A DNA stretch of 33,839 bases, from the NCBI GenBank assembly GCA_016182645.1, contig JACPGD010000249.1:1-33839 (forward strand), given 5' to 3'. Source of the stretch: Candidatus Hydrogenedentota bacterium (GTDB lineage Bacteria > Hydrogenedentota > Hydrogenedentia > Hydrogenedentales > JACPGD01). Below are positions 1 to 6,875 of the stretch, one piece after another. Made by a program: the position numbers and the translations under genes. Every line of letters starts with the position of its first letter. Position 1 is the first letter of the stretch. Under the pieces are notes generated by a model. That model was not told where the DNA came from and ran no database searches. It was given only the letters and a program-made list of their open reading frames with translations.

Positions 1-501
1 AGCCGCGAGCGGCGCTTCGAGCCGCTCTGGCTTCTCTGTACCGTCCGGCCCTTTTTCTCGCATTAGTTGCCGTGTCCAGCGCTCATTGCCCCCAAAATCC
101 AGGGCGCAGACCTGGCCCGTGCGCGTGTTGGCGTAGATGCCGTGCTCATCGGCGACCGGCGTAAAGTAAATCGGACCGTCGGCCTGATACCGCCAGAGCA
201 CATCAGGCTCTTCGGGGAGCGCCGTCTCCACATAACCGGCCAACTCGGGACCGCCATGATAGGTGGACCACATTGTGGCGGCGGGCGTGGCCAACGGTCC
301 CGTGATGGGCTCCGCCGCGACGGCACCTTCCTGGGTGCCATCCTCAAGCGCAGTCGCTTGAGGGTGGGATTCTGCAGCGGGCGGCAGTGGCGTGTTCAGC
401 GAACCTGGCGCCAGCCATAACTCATACGCGGTGAACGCGATCACAAGCAACACGATTGCCGCCGCAGGGGCCACAAAACTGGAACGAGGTTTCTCAGTCA
501 T
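1..501 (-). CDS. Membrane-anchored PQQ-like beta-propeller protein (C-terminus cut by window edge)
   Basis: The first 167 codons are visible and the gene runs off the left edge. Residues about 9-30 are a hydrophobic signal anchor. A low-complexity Pro/Ala/Glu linker follows to about residue 75. The first propeller blade then begins (VLWRYQADGPIYFTPV, residues 101-116, followed by GIYANTRTGQVCALD). This blade pattern is typical of PQQ-binding-like/BamB-like propellers, and the domain should lie outside the cytoplasmic membrane. The ATG overlaps the stop codon of the upstream glycosyltransferase gene as ATGA, so the two are probably translationally coupled. The ligand and catalytic role cannot be told from this fragment. 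Many family members bind no cofactor and act as scaffolds. Confidence 0.8.
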   Translation of the reverse strand, partial: MTEKPRSSFVAPAAAIVLLVIAFTAYELWLAPGSLNTPLPPAAESHPQATALEDGTQEGAVAAEPITGPLATPAATMWSTYHGGPELAGYVETALPEEPDVLWRYQADGPIYFTPVADEHGIYANTRTGQVCALDFGGNERWTRQLMREKGPDGTEKPERLEAPLAA

Positions 502-1784
502 AGGAGAGATTCGTAGACCTTGGCGATGCCCGCGGCCATGACATCCACCGTGTAGAAACGGCCCACCGCTTCGCGGCCTTGCGCGCCCAATTGCCGGGCA
601 TGCTCAGGATTGCGCAACAGCGATTCGAGTGAGGAGACAAGTCCGCCGGGATCGTCTGGATCGTACAACAATCCGCCGCCGGTCCCGCGAATGACCTCGG
701 GATACCCGCCCGCATGGGGCTGCACCACGGGGACGCCTTCACCCATTGCCTCAATAATGTGCAGGCCGAAGGCCTCGCCGCATCGGGCAGGCACGGAAAG
801 CACCGTGAGCGAGCGAAGGAACTCGCGGCGTTCCTCGAGATTGAATCCCTCCCTGAATTCGACGTCCTGATCCATGCCTTCACGGCGCAGTTTTTCGCGC
901 AGTTCTTTGATGAAGGCCGCATCCGGGCCATGTTGACCGCCCGTGGCGCGCAGCCGCAGGTTTCTTAGTTCCGGCTTCTTCTTGAGTGCGATAAAGGCGT
1001 CCACCAATAGTCCAAGCCCAAGGGATTTGCACATCTTCGAGAGGTACCCTATCACGGGCGGATCGAAGGGCAAGGGCGCCGGGCCGCGCGCGTCCAGTTC
1101 CACGCCCAGCGGCACGATGTGCAGCCGCGACTTGTCGAGCTTCATGCGCGCGCTCATCTTATTGCCGTACCATTCGCTGACTGCGACAAAGGCGTCTATA
1201 CTGTCCTTCTTCTCGGCCATGGCGTCCCAGCAGAGTTGATCGTAGGGCTTCGCCATGGCGTCCACCCAGTTTTCTTCATCCTGCAGCGAGCACACCACGG
1301 GCACGCGCAGCCTGCGCTTGATCTCGCCGGCTAGACCGGCAAACAGCGAGTTCGAGAGATGAACGAGATCCGGCTTCTCATGCGCTTCCAACCAATCCAG
1401 CAGGCGATCCAATTCCTTTTTCTGATTGCCGTCCTCACCGCGCAGCACCGACAGCGTCATTGGCCCCAGGCCGGCTGCTTCGGTCGAGCCCTCCCGCTGT
1501 GCGGCCAGGCGCAGAAGGTGGGGTGCGTCGAATAACCGATCAAGCCAGCGCGGGGTCTTACGGAAGAAGGGAAACTTCTGTTGCAGGTAGACGTTGATTC
1601 CCCCGAAGAATACTGGCACGTCTCGGGCAACGTCGCGCGCGTCGATCATGATCGGAAGGTAGACAGGGACCAGCGTCACTTCATGATGATAGCGGCGCAT
1701 GGCGCGCACCAGCGACACGTCGCGCATGCAGTTCTGACAATAAAATGTACCACCGGTTCCCGGGGCGATATAGATGATTTTCAC
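498..1784 (-). CDS. GT4-family (GT-B fold) glycosyltransferase
   Basis: A 428-aa glycosyltransferase that should move a sugar from an activated donor to a glycan or lipid acceptor at the cytoplasmic membrane face. The N-terminus, VKIIYIAPGTGG, is the first Rossmann strand and glycine loop, followed by an unusual FYCQNC motif. The C-terminal donor domain has the E-x7-E signature in GEAFGLHIIEAMGEGVPVV and a GGYPEV loop. I chose the GTG at 1784 because it sits directly before the first strand. An in-frame GTG at 1847 would add 21 residues but has no better ribosome site and lies next to a dispersed repeat. The stop overlaps the start of the downstream propeller gene by 4 bases. Acceptor and donor are unknown. 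Confidence 0.82.
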   Translation of the reverse strand: MKIIYIAPGTGGTFYCQNCMRDVSLVRAMRRYHHEVTLVPVYLPIMIDARDVARDVPVFFGGINVYLQQKFPFFRKTPRWLDRLFDAPHLLRLAAQREGSTEAAGLGPMTLSVLRGEDGNQKKELDRLLDWLEAHEKPDLVHLSNSLFAGLAGEIKRRLRVPVVCSLQDEENWVDAMAKPYDQLCWDAMAEKKDSIDAFVAVSEWYGNKMSARMKLDKSRLHIVPLGVELDARGPAPLPFDPPVIGYLSKMCKSLGLGLLVDAFIALKKKPELRNLRLRATGGQHGPDAAFIKELREKLRREGMDQDVEFREGFNLEERREFLRSLTVLSVPARCGEAFGLHIIEAMGEGVPVVQPHAGGYPEVIRGTGGGLLYDPDDPGGLVSSLESLLRNPEHARQLGAQGREAVGRFYTVDVMAAGIAKVYESLL

Positions 1785-1854
1785 GGTGTGTGACAGACCT
1801 TCACTGGGTGCAATGAATGCAATTCGTGCACACTTTAAGCGTTTCACCTCAGAG

Positions 1855-1925
1855 ATTCCCGCCTTCGCGGGAATGACAATCTCTTAGGTCCCTGCCTCGT
1901 CATTCCCGCGAAAGCGGGAATCCAG
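1855..1925. repeat. Inverted pair of REP-like palindromic repeats
   Basis: Two copies of the same element face each other. One, on the minus strand, is at 1855-1877. The other, on the plus strand, is at 1899-1925. Each is internally palindromic, with arms ATTCCCGC and GCGGGAAT around GAAGG or GAAAG, and is preceded by GTC. A third copy lies at 13948-13974. The head-to-head arrangement resembles the paired REP/BIME elements mobilised by REP-associated tyrosine transposases. No such transposase is in the window. Confidence 0.85.
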
Positions 1926-1965
1926 AATCAGGTACGCGGATGCTGCGCCACTCCAGAGACGGATA

Positions 1966-1994
1966 CATGCCCTGGCCGAAGCGGCCTGGGCATG
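1966..1994 (-). terminator. Strong hairpin downstream of a propeller gene
   Basis: A hairpin with arms CATGCCC/GGGCATG, one mismatch, then GGCCG/CGGCC around a 3-nt loop. It starts 16 bases after the stop of the gene at 2011-3291. There is no U-tract, so it may be a weak terminator or a 3'-end stabiliser rather than a classical rho-independent terminator. Confidence 0.5.
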
Positions 1995-2010
1995 CCAACC
2001 CATGTTTCTG

Positions 2011-3291
2011 TCAGGGCGCCTTCAAGTCAAGGCATTTGAGTTCGTTCTGGCTGCGCAGCACCAGCTTTCCGCCGGACAACGCCATGGGGGACCACATTTC
2101 CCGGCTGTCGAAAATCTGTGCGCGCGCCAGTTCCTTGTAGCCGTCCGGCGAGGGATCAATCAGGTGTAGGATGCCTGTCTTCCCATCGAAATTGAGGATC
2201 ATGCCGTCCGCGAAGATGAGACCTCCGCGCTCGAACATCGGCGCCCCCGGCGTGTCTTTGGTCTTCCACAGAACCTTGCCCTCCAGATCGAGGCACGCCA
2301 TCCCATCGTTCCGCCTGTTGCCATTGCAGTTCAGGTACAGGTGATCTTTGATCAAGAGCGGAGGATGAATCTGGCTTTCGACGTCGGGGAGCAGAGCCAG
2401 CTCCGTTACAGTGAAGGCGTCTCCGTCGCGTTTAATCTGGATGAGGGCGGAGCCCGCGCCATACTCACCGGTGATGAAGAGCCGGTCTTCGGGGAGGAGT
2501 GTGGCGTGGGGGATCGGATACTTACAGTGCCAGCCTTCATAGCGCCACAACTGGCGGCCTTCTTCCACCGACAGGCCCATGACCCCGCCACTCGGGCCCC
2601 CGCTGACCATGACGACCTGGTCCATGCCCACGAGCGGATGAATTACCGGCGTGGAATAGCCCGCGACACCAACCCCCCCGGTTTTCCAGACCACATCCCC
2701 GGTCTCTTTGTCGAACGCCACGACAAACGCGGACTCGTTTTGGGGCGCGACGATCACCAGATTCTTGTACAGGGAAGGCGATTGCGCGTAGCCCCACGTC
2801 AGGCCGTCCACCGGCGGATATTCCGCCGCCAAGTCCTTCTGCCACACCGCTTGGTGCGTCGTGCGCGATAATGCATAGAATTTGCCCAACATCCCAACCG
2901 TGTAGATGTGCGTTTCGTCGACAGTGGGCACCGTGCGCGAACCGTTATGGCTGATCTTGCCGGGGGCCGGAGACTCGAAGTTCCACAGTTCCTGGCCGGT
3001 ATCGAGCGCGAAACACCGGAGCACGTCCTTCTCATCGTTGACGCGGTCGAGCAGATAGACCTCCCCGTCGCGAATCGCGGGACCGGCGAAGCCGATGCCT
3101 AGCGGAAAGGTCCATAAGGCCTTCGGGCCGGTCTCCGGCCACGATTTCGCCAGTCCAGTTTCACCGGAGTGCCCATTGCGGTTTGGGCCGAGGTGCTGGG
3201 GCCAATCCTCGCTCTGCGCCGGTCGCAGCGCGAAAAACAAGCACCCGATCAAACAAAGACACCAATTTGTGAAGAAGGAAGAGAGTTGCAT
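2011..3291 (-). CDS. Exported PQQ-like beta-propeller protein
   Basis: A 426-aa secreted or periplasmic propeller. The signal peptide starts MQLSSFFTNWCLCLIG and is followed by the family's opening motif, EDWPQHLGPNRNG, then SWPETGPKALW. Repeated blades follow, with motifs such as AFDKETGDVVWKT and CLDLEGKVLWKT. The ATG at 3291 is chosen because AGAGGA lies 8 bases upstream and a signal peptide follows at once. A longer reading from 3420 lacks both. The sequence, especially the SWPE opening and the C-terminal LxxAxI...MWSPMALSGG block, resembles the protein at 15898-17376, so the two look like paralogues. No catalytic PQQ-dehydrogenase residues can be assigned. It is divergent from the next propeller gene. 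Confidence 0.85.
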   Translation of the reverse strand: MQLSSFFTNWCLCLIGCLFFALRPAQSEDWPQHLGPNRNGHSGETGLAKSWPETGPKALWTFPLGIGFAGPAIRDGEVYLLDRVNDEKDVLRCFALDTGQELWNFESPAPGKISHNGSRTVPTVDETHIYTVGMLGKFYALSRTTHQAVWQKDLAAEYPPVDGLTWGYAQSPSLYKNLVIVAPQNESAFVVAFDKETGDVVWKTGGVGVAGYSTPVIHPLVGMDQVVMVSGGPSGGVMGLSVEEGRQLWRYEGWHCKYPIPHATLLPEDRLFITGEYGAGSALIQIKRDGDAFTVTELALLPDVESQIHPPLLIKDHLYLNCNGNRRNDGMACLDLEGKVLWKTKDTPGAPMFERGGLIFADGMILNFDGKTGILHLIDPSPDGYKELARAQIFDSREMWSPMALSGGKLVLRSQNELKCLDLKAP

Positions 3292-3358
3292 AATCGAGAT
3301 CCTCTGAGGTGTTGAGAGTATATTCAGGGCCGCCAGGCAATCCAAGTCTTTTCCCGGT

Positions 3359-3388
3359 GGTCGCGCGCTCGCCGAACGCGTGACTACT
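3359..3388 (-). repeat. Dispersed palindromic repeat, family B (copy 1)
   Basis: An imperfect palindrome with arms GTCGCGCGCTCG and CGAACGCGTGAC around one base, extended by TACTG. Its reverse complement matches the copy at 18840-18869 at about 25 of 30 positions. It lies in the divergent promoter region between two propeller genes, and the other copy also lies upstream of a propeller gene. Confidence 0.7.
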
Positions 3389-3470
3389 GAGCTTATTGCG
3401 TTGGCATGCGCGGGCTGCATAAGCTAGGGCATCGGCGATGATTCCCAACCCTTCGAGGACGTGCACTTTC

Positions 3471-4778
3471 ATGAAAGTTCTGCCGGCCCTTCTGTCAGGT
3501 CTGCTGTTTCTAGGCGTTTCGTACACGGCCCACGGGACGGACTGGCCGCATTGGCGCGGGCCCCTGCACAATGGCTCCACCGATGAAAAAGGCCTGCCCT
3601 CGCAAATTGACCCATCGAAGGACGTGCTCTGGTCGGCGCCAATGCCCGGCCAAAGCTCCGCCACCCCCATTGTCAGCGGGGACGCCGTGTTCGTGGTCTC
3701 CAATGATGAGACCCAGCAGAAGGTCGTTGGGTTCTGCCTCGACCGCGCCACCGGGGCCGTGCGCTGGCAAAAAGTGCTCTGCGAGATGGCCGTGGTCAAG
3801 ACCCGGAACAACATGGCATCGTGTTCGCCCGTTACGGATGGCAAGACCTCCTACTTCCTGTGCGGAGCCGGCGCGTTGTTTGCCTTCGACTGGGCGGGCA
3901 ATGAACTCTGGAAGAAGGACTTGCGCGCAGCCTATGGCCCAATCAGCCAGCAATTCGGATTCAGTTCCAGCCCGCTGCTCCTCGAGGGGAAACTGTATGT
4001 CCCCTTGCTGCATGGCCAGTGGGAAACCGGCAGCGGCCGCTCGTCCTTCACGGATGAGAATTCCTTCCTGATCTGTCTCGATGCCGCGACGGGCGCGGAG
4101 GTCTGGAAGCACCACCGGCGCACCGACGCGCGCGGCGAGTCGCTCGATTCCTATGCCAGCGCCGTCCCGTTTCAGTCGCGCGGCGTACCCGCCCTCCTCG
4201 TCCAGGGCGGCGACCACCTGAGCGCCCACCAGTTGTCGGATGGCGCGGAACTGTGGCGGCACACGCACAATGCGGGCAAAGCGACCAATTGGCGGCTTAT
4301 CCCCTCACCCGTGGTCGCGGGCGACCTCGCCATCGGCATCGAGCCGCGCGGCGGCGACGTCTTCGCCGTTCTTTCGGGGGAGAAGAAGGAATTGGCCTAC
4401 GACGAAGCGCACTGGATTCTCCAGGGGCCCACGAGCGACGTGCCTTCACCCGCCATTTACAACGGCAGGATGTACATCGTGACCGGGACCAAGGGCGATC
4501 TGATTTGTGTGGATCCGAATACCGGGCAAAAGCTGTGGGAAGGCGATCTCGAACCGAGCGGGCGCATCTGGGCCTCGCCCACCGTGGCGGAGGACAAGAT
4601 CTACTGTCTCGATGAGAACGGTCAAGTGACGATCGCGTCTGTGGGAGATGCACTGCGTGTCCTTTCCCAAACGGATTTTCCAAGCTCGGTCTGCAAATCT
4701 ACCATCGCGATTGCAGGAGGGCAGCTCTTCGTGCGCACGTCCGAAATGTTGTATTGCCTGGTTGGACCCAAGGGCTGA
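3471..4778 (+). CDS. Exported PQQ-like beta-propeller protein
   Basis: A 435-aa exported propeller. The signal peptide is MKVLPALLSGLLFLGVSYTA, and the mature chain opens with TDWPHWRGPLHNG, the usual family start. Blades carry CLDRATGAVRWQK, CLDAATGAEVWKH and CVDPNTGQKLWEG. The ATG at 3471 is preferred to the one at 3438 because it begins the signal peptide and has GAGGA upstream, although the spacing of about 11 bases is long. The protein probably folds as an eight-bladed periplasmic propeller of unknown ligand. It diverges from the propeller gene at 2011-3291 and converges with the Cys-rich helix-turn-helix gene. Confidence 0.85.
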   Translation: MKVLPALLSGLLFLGVSYTAHGTDWPHWRGPLHNGSTDEKGLPSQIDPSKDVLWSAPMPGQSSATPIVSGDAVFVVSNDETQQKVVGFCLDRATGAVRWQKVLCEMAVVKTRNNMASCSPVTDGKTSYFLCGAGALFAFDWAGNELWKKDLRAAYGPISQQFGFSSSPLLLEGKLYVPLLHGQWETGSGRSSFTDENSFLICLDAATGAEVWKHHRRTDARGESLDSYASAVPFQSRGVPALLVQGGDHLSAHQLSDGAELWRHTHNAGKATNWRLIPSPVVAGDLAIGIEPRGGDVFAVLSGEKKELAYDEAHWILQGPTSDVPSPAIYNGRMYIVTGTKGDLICVDPNTGQKLWEGDLEPSGRIWASPTVAEDKIYCLDENGQVTIASVGDALRVLSQTDFPSSVCKSTIAIAGGQLFVRTSEMLYCLVGPKG

Positions 4779-4809
4779 TTCGGGAGGGCGAGCGTACCCG
4801 CGAGCCGGT
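4779..4809 (+). repeat. Dispersed repeat, family C (copy 1)
   Basis: A block beginning TTCGGGAGGGCGAGCG and continuing TACCCGCGAGCCGGTTG, directly after the stop of the propeller gene. Copies occur at 32627-32659 (plus) and 32790-32815 (minus). The shared core is 23-26 bases. Confidence 0.75.
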
Positions 4810-4851
4810 TGAGATAAGTCGCCACCCAGCTTGAGAGTGCCACCCAGGGCT

Positions 4852-5109
4852 TCAGCAGCAACAACCTCTGCCGCCAGCCATCTGTTCCGCGGGTGTGCAA
4901 CACATCGGGCCGCAAGACATGGGCGTGCAGCACACGGCCTGAAGCGGCACACCATCGACAAAACTGGTAAGCGCCCGGCGCGTCGTGCGCCAAGTGCCGG
5001 CCACCAGCCTTCCCGGCAGTTCGCTGGATTCCAGCAGTTGCACAATGATTGCAGGCTCGACTTGGAGCGTCCGCGCGGCTTCCTCCACAGTCAGAATATC
5101 CCACTCCAT
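4852..5109 (-). CDS. Small excisionase-like helix-turn-helix protein with Cys-rich tail
   Basis: An 85-aa protein. Residues about 1-50 fit the MerR/excisionase-type winged helix-turn-helix: DILTVEEAARTLQVEPAII, then GRLVAGTWRTTRRALTSFVDG. The tail holds eight cysteines in clusters (VCCTPMSCGPMCC, then GRGCCC at the end), a pattern suited to soft-metal or arsenical binding. The ATG at 5109 has AAGGAG 8 bases upstream. A GTG six bases earlier is too close to that site. It is transcribed divergently from the arsEFG-like operon, where an ArsR repressor would often be expected, so a metalloid-responsive regulator is a reasonable guess. No function has been shown, and metal buffering without regulation is an alternative. 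Confidence 0.75.
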   Translation of the reverse strand: MEWDILTVEEAARTLQVEPAIIVQLLESSELPGRLVAGTWRTTRRALTSFVDGVPLQAVCCTPMSCGPMCCTPAEQMAGGRGCCC

Positions 5110-5225
5110 GAGCACGTCTCCTTGTCACGCAACGCCAGTTTCGTTATCATAACAAATAGTGGTGCTGAGTTTTGCGTTTTGGGTGGTGGTAGTGCTCTGA
5201 TGGCCACAAGACCCTGCCTGAGTCT

Positions 5226-5270
5226 GTCAAACCGGTCAGACAGGTCAGACCAGTCCGGCAAGTCCGGCTT
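5226..5270. repeat. 9-bp-phased GTC array, five units
   Basis: GTC occurs at 5226, 5235, 5244, 5253 and 5262, exactly 9 bases apart. The units run from GTCAGACAG-like to GTCCGGCAA-like. It lies between the divergent Cys-rich regulator and the thioredoxin-like gene. Similar phased arrays are at 5576, 6840 and 33758. Confidence 0.75.
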
Positions 5271-5292
5271 CCCGTGTCCAGCGGAGTTTCCG

Positions 5293-5526
5293 ATGAAGAA
5301 ACTGCAGATTCTCGGAACAGGCTGTCCCACCTGCGCGCGTCTCGCGGAGTTGACGGAATACGCCGCGAAAGCGCTTCACCTCGAGTACGAATTGGAAAAG
5401 GTCACCAAAATCGAGGAGATTCTACGCTTCGACATCGCCGGGACGCCGGCGTTGGTCGTCGATGGGCAAGTCAAGGTATCGGGCCGTCTTCCTTCCGTAA
5501 ATGAATTAAAACAAATGTTGGTGTAG
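5293..5526 (+). CDS. arsE: Thioredoxin-fold small redox protein, ArsE-like
   Basis: A 77-aa protein of the small thioredoxin/glutaredoxin-like family. The redox motif CPTC is at residues 11-14 in ILGTGCPTCARL, and the cis-proline loop is GTPALVVDGQV. It probably supplies or relays thiol electrons in the cytoplasm. The ATG at 5293 has CGGAG 7 bases upstream. The two downstream genes match ArsF and ArsG families, so this is the expected ArsE position. In the described arsEFG system, ArsE and ArsF are implicated in reducing nitroaromatic arsenicals to amino forms that ArsG exports. The arsenical role here rests on family resemblance and gene order. Confidence 0.8.
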   Translation: MKKLQILGTGCPTCARLAELTEYAAKALHLEYELEKVTKIEEILRFDIAGTPALVVDGQVKVSGRLPSVNELKQMLV

Positions 5527-5575
5527 CGTGGCTTCTGCGCAAAATTCGGACGGATCGAACCGCTCAGCCCGACTG

Positions 5576-5593
5576 GTCCGGCCAGTCCGGCGC
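5576..5593. repeat. 9-bp-phased GTCC pair
   Basis: GTCC occurs at 5576 and 5585, one 9-base period apart, inside CTGGTCCGGCCAGTCCGGC. This block lies between the first two ars-like genes. It is a short member of the phased array class. Confidence 0.5.
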
Positions 5594-5618
5594 ACCGGCG
5601 CCTGTGGCGGATGTCCGT

Positions 5619-6107
5619 ATGAATGCTAAGAACCTCCTGCGAAATCTTCTGCTGGTATTCGCCTGCGGGAGCGTGGTGTACCTGGTGGCGCAAGAAATCA
5701 GGGCCACCCGGCCCAATTCGACGGAAATTGAGGAGAAAGGGGCGCCTCCACGGGAAGAAACCCCGGGTTCTACGGTCATTGTCTACTACCTTTCGGAAGG
5801 CAAAGACTGCGCCGTGTGCGACAACCTTGAATCCTTTACGCTTGAAACGCTACAGACTTATTTCGCCTCCGAATTGGCATCGGGACGGCTAACCTGGCGA
5901 TCCCTGGACATGGACGATCCCCAACATGCGCATTACGTGACCGATTTCAGCCTCTATACGAAGTCCGTGGTGCTGGCGGAAATGCGGGACGGCAAAACGG
6001 CTCGATTCAAGAACCTGGAGGACGTCTGGGACCACGTCTATGACAAGACCACATTCATCGAGTACATACGCACCGAAATTGCAGCATTTCTGGAACAGGT
6101 CCCATGA
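5619..6107 (+). CDS. arsF: ArsF-like membrane-anchored redox protein
   Basis: A 162-aa protein. Residues about 5-26 form a signal anchor (LLRNLLLVFACGSVVYLVA). A soluble thioredoxin-like domain follows, with a CxxC pair at C64 and C67 (GKDCAVCDNLESF). The conserved family stretch YTKSVVLAEMRDGKTARF and the NLEDVWDHV motif match the family named nitrophenyl compound nitroreductase subunit ArsF. ATG 5619 is chosen over GTG 5604 because GGCGG lies about 8 bases upstream and the membrane anchor follows directly. The stop overlaps the next start as ATGA. The name implies reduction of aromatic arsenicals. A general disulfide or electron-relay role paired with the CcdA-like permease is the alternative. 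Confidence 0.78.
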   Translation: MNAKNLLRNLLLVFACGSVVYLVAQEIRATRPNSTEIEEKGAPPREETPGSTVIVYYLSEGKDCAVCDNLESFTLETLQTYFASELASGRLTWRSLDMDDPQHAHYVTDFSLYTKSVVLAEMRDGKTARFKNLEDVWDHVYDKTTFIEYIRTEIAAFLEQVP

Positions 6108-6793
6108 ATGAAACCGCGGTGGCCACCGGGCTGGCTTTCTGGTTCGGACTGCTCACTTCCATCAGCCCCTGCCTCCTGGCGACCAATGTAACTGCCATCT
6201 CGTTCATTGCCCGCCGCGTCTCCCTGCCGCGTTACGTCCTGCTCTCCGGTATCTGCTACACCATTGGCCAGGCGTGCGCGTTCATTCTCCTTTCGGCGGC
6301 GCTCGTCTCAGGACTCCTCACGGTCCCGCTCGTTTCGCATTGGCTGCAGAAGTATCTGTTCCGCCTGCTGGGACCGGTGCTAATCGTGTGCGCGCTGTTC
6401 CTGCTGCAATGGCTCGTGCCGCACTGGGGCAGGGGCCGGCTCAAAGCGTGGGTGCAACAGTGGGCGGGAGACGGTGGGCTGTGGGCGGCGGCGCTCCTGG
6501 GCATCGTCTTCGCCATGTCCTTCTGCCCGACCACCGCGGCTTTGTTCTTTGGGAGCATGCTGCCGCTTGCAATCGCCCGTGAATCTTCCGTGTTGATTCC
6601 GCTCGTATATGCGGTCGGCGTGGCGCTGCCGGTCATCTCCTTCAGCCTCGTCATCGCCTTCGCGGCCCACCGCGTCGGCCTGATCTTCGAACGCATCGGC
6701 AGCTTCGAGCGCTATGCAAGGAATGGCACCGGCGCTATTTTCCTGCTGGTGGGAATCTACTTCACTCTCGCGTACACGCTGGGCCTCTTCTGA
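6104..6793 (+). CDS. arsG: ArsG-like efflux permease (CcdA/DsbD fold)
   Basis: A 229-aa integral membrane protein with about six hydrophobic segments. The two diagnostic motifs are SISPCLLATN at residues 19-28 and SFCPTTAALFFG in the fourth segment. Each carries one conserved membrane cysteine next to a proline, as in CcdA/DsbD transmembrane electron carriers. The ATNVTAISFIARRV stretch and overall length match the ArsG family, reported to export trivalent aminoaromatic arsenicals. It overlaps the arsF-like gene by 4 bases. It ends the operon and converges with the redox operon. A thiol-electron carrier serving the ArsF-like protein remains possible. Confidence 0.8.
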   Translation: MNETAVATGLAFWFGLLTSISPCLLATNVTAISFIARRVSLPRYVLLSGICYTIGQACAFILLSAALVSGLLTVPLVSHWLQKYLFRLLGPVLIVCALFLLQWLVPHWGRGRLKAWVQQWAGDGGLWAAALLGIVFAMSFCPTTAALFFGSMLPLAIARESSVLIPLVYAVGVALPVISFSLVIAFAAHRVGLIFERIGSFERYARNGTGAIFLLVGIYFTLAYTLGLF

Positions 6794-6839
6794 CGGAACT
6801 GCCACCCCCGCTGCTTTCAGACTAACTCTGGACTTGTGC

Positions 6840-6866
6840 GTCCTTCGTGTCCTTTTGGTCCTTTGA
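6840..6866. repeat. 9-bp-phased GTCC array, three units
   Basis: GTCC occurs at 6840, 6849 and 6858 (GTCCTTCGTGTCCTTTTGG, then GTCC). It lies in the 82-base space between two convergent operons. The units differ in sequence but keep the 9-base phase. No separate terminator hairpin is obvious here. Confidence 0.65.
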
Positions 6867-6875
6867 GAATTCCCG

